A DNA stretch of 64,000 bases from positions 2,191,001-2,255,000 of the forward strand of contig NZ_JAAMNH020000001.1 in the NCBI RefSeq assembly GCF_011065935.2. Direction: 5' to 3'. Shown here piece after piece: positions 59,472 through 64,000 of the stretch. This stretch comes from Clostridium estertheticum (GTDB taxonomy: Bacteria > Bacillota > Clostridia > Clostridiales > Clostridiaceae). The position numbers and the translations under genes are program-made. Under the pieces are notes generated by a model. It was not told the origin of the DNA, searched no databases, and saw only the letters and a list, made by a program, of their open reading frames with translations. Each line of letters opens with the position of its first letter. Positions within the stretch are counted from its first letter, which is position 1.

Positions 59472-60893
59472 ATGATAGGAACATTACTTTTAAATAGATA
59501 TGAATTATTAGAGAAAATTGGCGAAGGTGGAATGGGAACTGTATATAAAGCAAAGTGCCACTTATTAAATAGATTTGTTACTGTAAAGATATTAAAAGCA
59601 GAGTTAAGTAATGATGAAGATTTTGTTGCTAGGTTTAAAAGGGAAGCTACTTCAGTTGCGAGATTGTCACATCCCAATATTGTAAATGTCCATGATGTTG
59701 GTGCAGAAAAGCAGATTAATTTTATAGTTATGGAATATATTGATGGGAAAACATTAAAGCAAATAATAAAGGAAAATGGTAGACTTGACTCTCAGAAGAC
59801 TTTAGACATTGTTTTTCAAGTAGCTAAAGCACTTGAGTGTGCTCATAAAAACAATATAATTCATCGAGATATAAAACCAGATAATATTATGATAATGGAA
59901 GACAATATGGTTAAGGTTATGGATTTTGGAATAGCTAAGGTTGCCGATTCAAGAACCGTAACCAACTCCCAAAATGTTATGGGAACCGTACGCTATTTTT
60001 CTCCAGAACAAGCTAAAGGAAATTTTGTAGATTGTAGAACAGATATATATTCCTTAGGTATTGTTATGTATGAAATGGTGACAGGGCAAGTACCTTATAA
60101 TGCAGAAAGCTCTATTTCCATAGCTATGATGCATATCCAAGGGCCTGTTATTCCGCCCAAAGAAATCTTTACAGATATACCTGAAAATATAAACCAAATA
60201 ATTCTAAAGTCCATGCAAAAAGAACCTATTAAAAGATACCAAACGGCTAGGGAAATGGCAGACATTTTAAAGACAATTAAGGAATATCCTAATTTTAAAA
60301 TTAACATAAACAAGGGTCCAGACGATGCTACAAGGATTATGAGCAAAGCTGCAGTTTCTGATATAGGAAATGACTTCACAGTAGTTATGAGTCAAGCTTC
60401 AGAAGATGAAAAAACAATGATGATGAAATCAGATAAAGCAGTAGTGCCTGCAAAAAAGAAAGTAAGTAAGAATAAAAAGGCAATGATAATTATTGCATCA
60501 ATTATTTTAATTATGTTTGCTTCCGTTTTAGGGAAACTTCTATCCAGTAAGACGCCTACTAATATGCAAGCTCCCATTGTGAAGGCTACCGCTCCAAAAG
60601 CTACCGTGCCAAAAGCACTACCAGTAGTTGAAAAGAAATTTGTACCATCACTTATTGGGAATACTCAAGATATTGCAGGGCAGACCATTGCTAATAATGG
60701 ATTTTTGCTTGGTAATATAACAAATAATTATAGTGATAGTATTGATAAGGGATTAGTTATTAGTCAAACACCTGGGGTAAATACACCCTATGAAAAGGGT
60801 GGTAAAATAGACTTAGTTATCAGCCAAGGTAAAAAGATTGTTCATGTTACTAAACCAGTAAAGGGGAAAGATAGAAAAAAAGGTAAACACTAA
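59472..60893 (+). CDS. Ser/Thr protein kinase with one PASTA domain (PrkC-like)
   Basis: 473 residues from ATG 59472, 9 nt after AAGGAGG. Complete kinase domain (about 5-265): KIGEGGMGTVYKAK, Lys in VTVKILK, Glu in RFKREAT, HRDIKPDNIM, DFGIAKV and a GTVRYFSPEQAKG activation segment. A cytoplasmic linker follows, with Thr/Ser-rich sites (DDATRIMS, DEKTMMMK) suited to phosphorylation. Then a transmembrane helix (about 338-358) and a single extracytoplasmic PASTA domain (about 385-455). Housekeeping PrkC has two or more PASTA units and sits beside a PP2C phosphatase; this gene has neither, so it is likely a second, specialised kinase sensing wall fragments. Confidence 0.92.
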   Translation: MIGTLLLNRYELLEKIGEGGMGTVYKAKCHLLNRFVTVKILKAELSNDEDFVARFKREATSVARLSHPNIVNVHDVGAEKQINFIVMEYIDGKTLKQIIKENGRLDSQKTLDIVFQVAKALECAHKNNIIHRDIKPDNIMIMEDNMVKVMDFGIAKVADSRTVTNSQNVMGTVRYFSPEQAKGNFVDCRTDIYSLGIVMYEMVTGQVPYNAESSISIAMMHIQGPVIPPKEIFTDIPENINQIILKSMQKEPIKRYQTAREMADILKTIKEYPNFKININKGPDDATRIMSKAAVSDIGNDFTVVMSQASEDEKTMMMKSDKAVVPAKKKVSKNKKAMIIIASIILIMFASVLGKLLSSKTPTNMQAPIVKATAPKATVPKALPVVEKKFVPSLIGNTQDIAGQTIANNGFLLGNITNNYSDSIDKGLVISQTPGVNTPYEKGGKIDLVISQGKKIVHVTKPVKGKDRKKGKH

Positions 60894-60978
60894 TATAATG
60901 GGGTGTAATGAATAGGAAAAAGAAAAAAGATTTTTCATGCACATGACTGCAGTTTTGAATTATAATGATTAAAGAAAT

Positions 60979-61009
60979 AAAAGCTGTGAATTTTAAATTC
61001 ACAGCTTTT
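60979..61009. terminator. Bidirectional terminator
   Basis: AAAAGCTGTGAATTT pairs with AAATTCACAGCTTTT between the convergent kinase and grpB genes. Confidence 0.8.
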
Positions 61010-61592
61010 AATATGGGTTATATTTATCAGCATATTCTTCTTTTGCTTTTTCTGTATATTTCAAAATGAAATCAGATTTAGCATCTGTATATCCATCTCG
61101 GTCATGCTCATATTTCTCTATTAGTCTTAATTTAAGTTTACCATATTCGTTAGCAACTTCTTCATGGTCCATAAGGTAGTCTCTAAAATATAATTCATTC
61201 CAGTTATCATAGTAGTGAACATGCAAGTGATATACTTTTTCTGCAAAGCCTTCTTTTGTATATCCTTTATTAAATGCCATGTGCATACATGGATTTTTTT
61301 GCGATGACATCAATATCCAACCATCATCTAGTAGGGTATTTGTTAATTGTTCAAGATTGCTTTCATTATTTATTTCCAATAAAATATCGACTGTTGGCTT
61401 AGAAATCAAGCCTTCAATGGCACTACTTCCTATATGATTAATGCGTAGGATATCTTTTTTATCAATACAATTTAAAAGTCTTTGTTTTTCAATTTCATAC
61501 CAATTTGTATAATCTGTATTATGTTCTTTTAAGATGATAGGGAATAGCTCCCACAATTCTTCTAGCGTCATTTCTGATAATTCTTTTCCCAT
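61008..61592 (-). CDS. GrpB/UPF0157 family protein
   Basis: 194 residues. Nucleotidyltransferase-like GrpB marks: INHIGSSAIEGLISKPTVDI (GSS...KP.vD), a HMAFNKGYT strand, VYHLHVHYYDNWNE and FRDYLMDHEEVANEYGKLK. Family function is uncertain; the fold suggests nucleotide transfer. AGGTATATATATGG start with weak ribosome site. Its promoter and leader are shared with the zinc-ribbon gene 43 kb away. Confidence 0.9.
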   Translation of the reverse strand: MGKELSEMTLEELWELFPIILKEHNTDYTNWYEIEKQRLLNCIDKKDILRINHIGSSAIEGLISKPTVDILLEINNESNLEQLTNTLLDDGWILMSSQKNPCMHMAFNKGYTKEGFAEKVYHLHVHYYDNWNELYFRDYLMDHEEVANEYGKLKLRLIEKYEHDRDGYTDAKSDFILKYTEKAKEEYADKYNPY

Positions 61593-61635
61593 ATATATAT
61601 ACCTCCACTTAATAACATATAAATAATCTTTACTT

Positions 61636-61730
61636 CGCCATAATTTACAAGCGTTTACTAATTTATAGTTTATTTATATACTAATTATAACATAAATTCC
61701 AAGTATAAGGGATTTGATTATAAAAAATGT
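61636..61730 (-). repeat. Duplicated promoter/leader, copy 2
   Basis: Close relative of 18313-18407. On the minus strand TTGGAA, ~17 nt, TATATAAAT, then AAACTATAAATTAGTAAAC and GGCG. About 45 nt upstream of grpB. Confidence 0.6.
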
Positions 61731-61758
61731 ATAGCATGGAATGAGTCAAAAACTTGTT

Positions 61759-61789
61759 TGAATATAATTATATTGGTTAGAACATAATA
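61759..61789 (+). promoter_or_regulatory. SigG-like promoter of the ger genes
   Basis: TGAATA at 61759-61764 and CATAATA at 61783-61789, spaced 18 bp, close to the forespore SigG pattern. The ger permease gene starts 46 nt later. Confidence 0.65.
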
Positions 61790-61834
61790 AATTAAGTGTT
61801 AAAATATAAAATTTGTAAAGTGGTGTAATAAAAT

Positions 61835-62932
61835 ATGAATGAACATCTTACTAATAGACAAATTGCTTTTATGGTTTTTGGGGGAATAATAGGATACGGT
61901 ATTATGAGTCTTCCTAAGGATATTGCAGAAGTAAGTGGAACTGGTGGATGGATCCCTCTACTTATTACAACCGTTATAGTAGTTATTGCTGGATATATGT
62001 TTACATACCTTGGATACGTCCACAAGGAAAAAACAATTTATGATTATAGTGTCCTTCTAACTGGAAAATTCATAGGAAATATATTGATACTTATCTATAT
62101 AATATACTTTTTTTCTTTATTTACCATGGTAAGCAGAGCTTCAAGTGAAGTAATTAACTTAAGCGTCTTAATAAAAACCCCAACAAGTGTTTTAGCATTA
62201 ATAATATTATTAATTTCTTATTATGCAATTACTAAAAAATTAAAGGGCATTGGAAGGATTTGCGAGCTATATGGAATGATAATTATTTTTTTAGCTTTAA
62301 TTATACATACTCTTATTTCTACACAAGGTAACCTTAATAATCTAAGACCCTTTGTACCACCTGTAGGAATAGTAGCCTATCTAAAAGCAATTCCTACATC
62401 AATATTCGCTTTATTAGTAGGCGTAGAGGCAATTGCTCTTATTCCATTTAATAAAAATATAAATGATAAAAAGGTATTTAAGTATGTGACTTTTATGATA
62501 ATTTTTATAGGGCTTTTTTACATATTTATTGTTGAATCCTGTATTTCAGTTTTAGGAGTAGATAGTATTATATATTATAACGATGCACTTTTGGCAACAA
62601 TACGAAGAATTAACATCGAATTTCTAGAATTTTTAAGCAGACTTGATGGGTTTTTTATAGCTGCATGGATAATGGCTATTTTCAATTCAATACTAATCAA
62701 TGCATATGCCACTGTTTTTCTCCTTAGTAAATGGTTTAAAAAAATCTCATTTAACAAATTAGCCTTTATCGTTATAGTAATAGGATTTTTTACATCACTG
62801 CTTCCAAAAACTCTGGAGGATGTACAAAAAATAATAAAATTTACTGGGTATCTTAGTATTTTTACTGTATTAGTTATCCCATTGATACTCGTAATAATAA
62901 CGAAGGTGAAGAAATATGATAAAAAAGTTTAG
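61835..62932 (+). CDS. Spore germination permease, GerAB/GerKB type
   Basis: 365 residues, ten membrane helices, of the GerAB/amino-acid permease superfamily: TNRQIAFMVFGGIIGYGIMS at the N terminus, YFFSLFTMVSRASSEV, and SRLDGFFIAAWIMAIFNS late in the chain. It forms the ligand-binding inner-membrane subunit of a germinant receptor. AAGTGGTG is a modest ribosome site. It overlaps the GerC gene by 17 nt. The usual first gene, gerA, is not upstream: the neighbour is the opposite-strand grpB. Confidence 0.92.
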   Translation: MNEHLTNRQIAFMVFGGIIGYGIMSLPKDIAEVSGTGGWIPLLITTVIVVIAGYMFTYLGYVHKEKTIYDYSVLLTGKFIGNILILIYIIYFFSLFTMVSRASSEVINLSVLIKTPTSVLALIILLISYYAITKKLKGIGRICELYGMIIIFLALIIHTLISTQGNLNNLRPFVPPVGIVAYLKAIPTSIFALLVGVEAIALIPFNKNINDKKVFKYVTFMIIFIGLFYIFIVESCISVLGVDSIIYYNDALLATIRRINIEFLEFLSRLDGFFIAAWIMAIFNSILINAYATVFLLSKWFKKISFNKLAFIVIVIGFFTSLLPKTLEDVQKIIKFTGYLSIFTVLVIPLILVIITKVKKYDKKV

Positions 62933-64000
62933 TATATTATTGATAATATTAATGACTATTATTACACTTGCAGGTTGTTGGGACTTTGAGGATGCTAACA
63001 AGAAAAGCTTTATACTTTCAGTTGGGGTTGATAAAATTGATGAAAATGTTGAAATTACAGGGGAAGCTACAGCGTTTGTAGCTCTTAGAGGGGGGGGAGA
63101 AGCACAAGCACAGCGATCACCGCAAAGTTTTTTTCAATACTCAGGTATTGGTAATGATATTGAAAGCGCGAGAGCAAACATAGAACAAGAAGTTACGCAA
63201 ACCTTTTTTCTAGGGGAAACAAGAGTGGTAGTCTTTGGAAAGTCATATGCTGAAAATGGAATAGCTAGCTATTTAAGCAGAATTGATAGTACTTATGATT
63301 ACAGAAAAAACCTTATAGTTGTTATAAGTAGGGAGCCCGCAAAAAAAATACTAAGCTACCCAGGAAATAGAAAGCTGGGAACAGGTTTTTATATTGAGGA
63401 TAATATCAAAATTTTAACTAAAAACAGTGCTGCCATATATACAAAAATTATGGATATGATTTCTTATAAAAATATTGAAGGAGTAGGTTTTTTTATACCA
63501 TATATAGGAATAGAGAAGGAAGGTATAAGATACCTAGGCCTTGGAGTTATGAAAAATTTTAAATTGGTTGATTTTATAAAAGTTAAAGATACCACTGGAA
63601 TATTATATTTACTGAACGAAAAACCAATATTAACAGAGAGTATATCTTTAAATGATAATAAAAATAAGTCCATTTTTAAAGTATTTGCTAAAAAAAGAAA
63701 TATAAAAACAGATTACAAAAATGATAAGGTTATTATTAATATTGATTTAAATTTAGATGCGTCACTACAATACCAATATGATATGAAGCCTATTAGTGAT
63801 GAAAATAAAAAGGAACTGCAGAATAAAATATCTGAAAATGTCAAAAAGGATATTCTTGAAAATATAGATAGGTCTCAAAATGATTATGCCTGTGATACCT
63901 TTGGATTTATGAATTATTTTAGAGCTCAGAATCCTAAAATTTATAAAACAATAAATTGGAAACATAAATATACCAGTGCAGAAGTAAATGTAAATATTAA
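62916..64000 (+). CDS. Ger(x)C family germination lipoprotein, partial
   Basis: Starts at ATG 62916 after GAAGGTGAA and runs open to the window end (about 361 codons). Signal peptide and lipobox LAGCWD near residue 20, then the GerAC pattern: SFILSVGVDKIDENVEI, SIESARAN-like NDIESARANIEQEV, TRVVVFGKSYAENG, REPAKKILSY, FVIKGIGF-like IEGVGFFIPYIG. It is the lipoprotein C subunit of the germinant receptor, anchored on the outer leaflet of the inner spore membrane. Only the last few residues are outside the window. Confidence 0.92.
   Translation, partial: MIKKFSILLIILMTIITLAGCWDFEDANKKSFILSVGVDKIDENVEITGEATAFVALRGGGEAQAQRSPQSFFQYSGIGNDIESARANIEQEVTQTFFLGETRVVVFGKSYAENGIASYLSRIDSTYDYRKNLIVVISREPAKKILSYPGNRKLGTGFYIEDNIKILTKNSAAIYTKIMDMISYKNIEGVGFFIPYIGIEKEGIRYLGLGVMKNFKLVDFIKVKDTTGILYLLNEKPILTESISLNDNKNKSIFKVFAKKRNIKTDYKNDKVIINIDLNLDASLQYQYDMKPISDENKKELQNKISENVKKDILENIDRSQNDYACDTFGFMNYFRAQNPKIYKTINWKHKYTSAEVNVNI

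Overview
The window looks like the chromosome of a spore-forming Clostridium sensu stricto. DNA is very AT-rich, Shine-Dalgarno sites are strong (GGAGG/AGGAG), TTG and GTG starts are used, and there are many coat, SpoVA and Ger germination genes. A fragment of a DUF3494 (ice-binding-like) protein hints at a cold environment, but the species cannot be fixed from this sequence. No rRNA, tRNA or CRISPR array was seen.

Layout. 0-5.9 kb: remnants of an ABC ATPase and of BlaI, a BlaR1-type metalloprotease carrying a SpoIIP-like tail, secreted and membrane proteins, and a decayed FN3/DUF3494 gene behind a 23-bp-periodic operator array. 5.9-22 kb: a two-component system, a phosphodiester glycosidase, an HD protein, a lipoprotein, an Amidase_6 enzyme, a kinase-like protein, a QueG-like Fe-S protein, MltG, DUF2935, a Met/His-rich coat-like protein, DsrE and an esterase. 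22.4-35.5 kb: a spore-surface and spore-resistance island. It holds cotS-cotS-cotSA, a His/Gln/Tyr-rich protein, a TPR glycosyltransferase beside a BclA-like collagen protein with a cysteine-rich stalk, cotJABC, and an operon DUF1657-YetF-spoVAC-spoVAD-spoVAE-DUF1657 with the architecture of spoVA2mob. 36-44 kb: housekeeping and transport genes (AAG glycosylase, LysE, HIT, MCP, MFS, NlpC/P60, DUF3169), with gene remnants in the gaps.

44.4-47.9 kb: the most unusual region. An IS605/IS1341-type element has tnpB but no tnpA and carries a candidate omega-RNA at its right end. About 1.2 kb away, beyond a frameshifted AI-2E transporter gene, lies a 257-bp inverted mini-element. It keeps the same left-end palindrome and an omega-RNA-like right end but has no tnpB, so it looks like an orphan guide-RNA element that could be served in trans.

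48-64 kb: a DUF438/hemerythrin/PAS sensor, a divergent pair of spore-like genes (Met-pentapeptide protein and YmaF), a cohesin/CBM32 remnant, an oxidoreductase with an AraC regulator, lacZ with a divergent AraC regulator, a PASTA kinase, GrpB, and a gerB-gerC pair with a good SigG-type promoter.

Coordinated expression: SigK-like -10 boxes (CATANNNTA) precede at least five of the coat-like genes, tying scattered loci into one late mother-cell programme. Three near-identical terminator hairpins and a duplicated ~95-bp promoter/leader show that regulatory DNA has been copied around this region.
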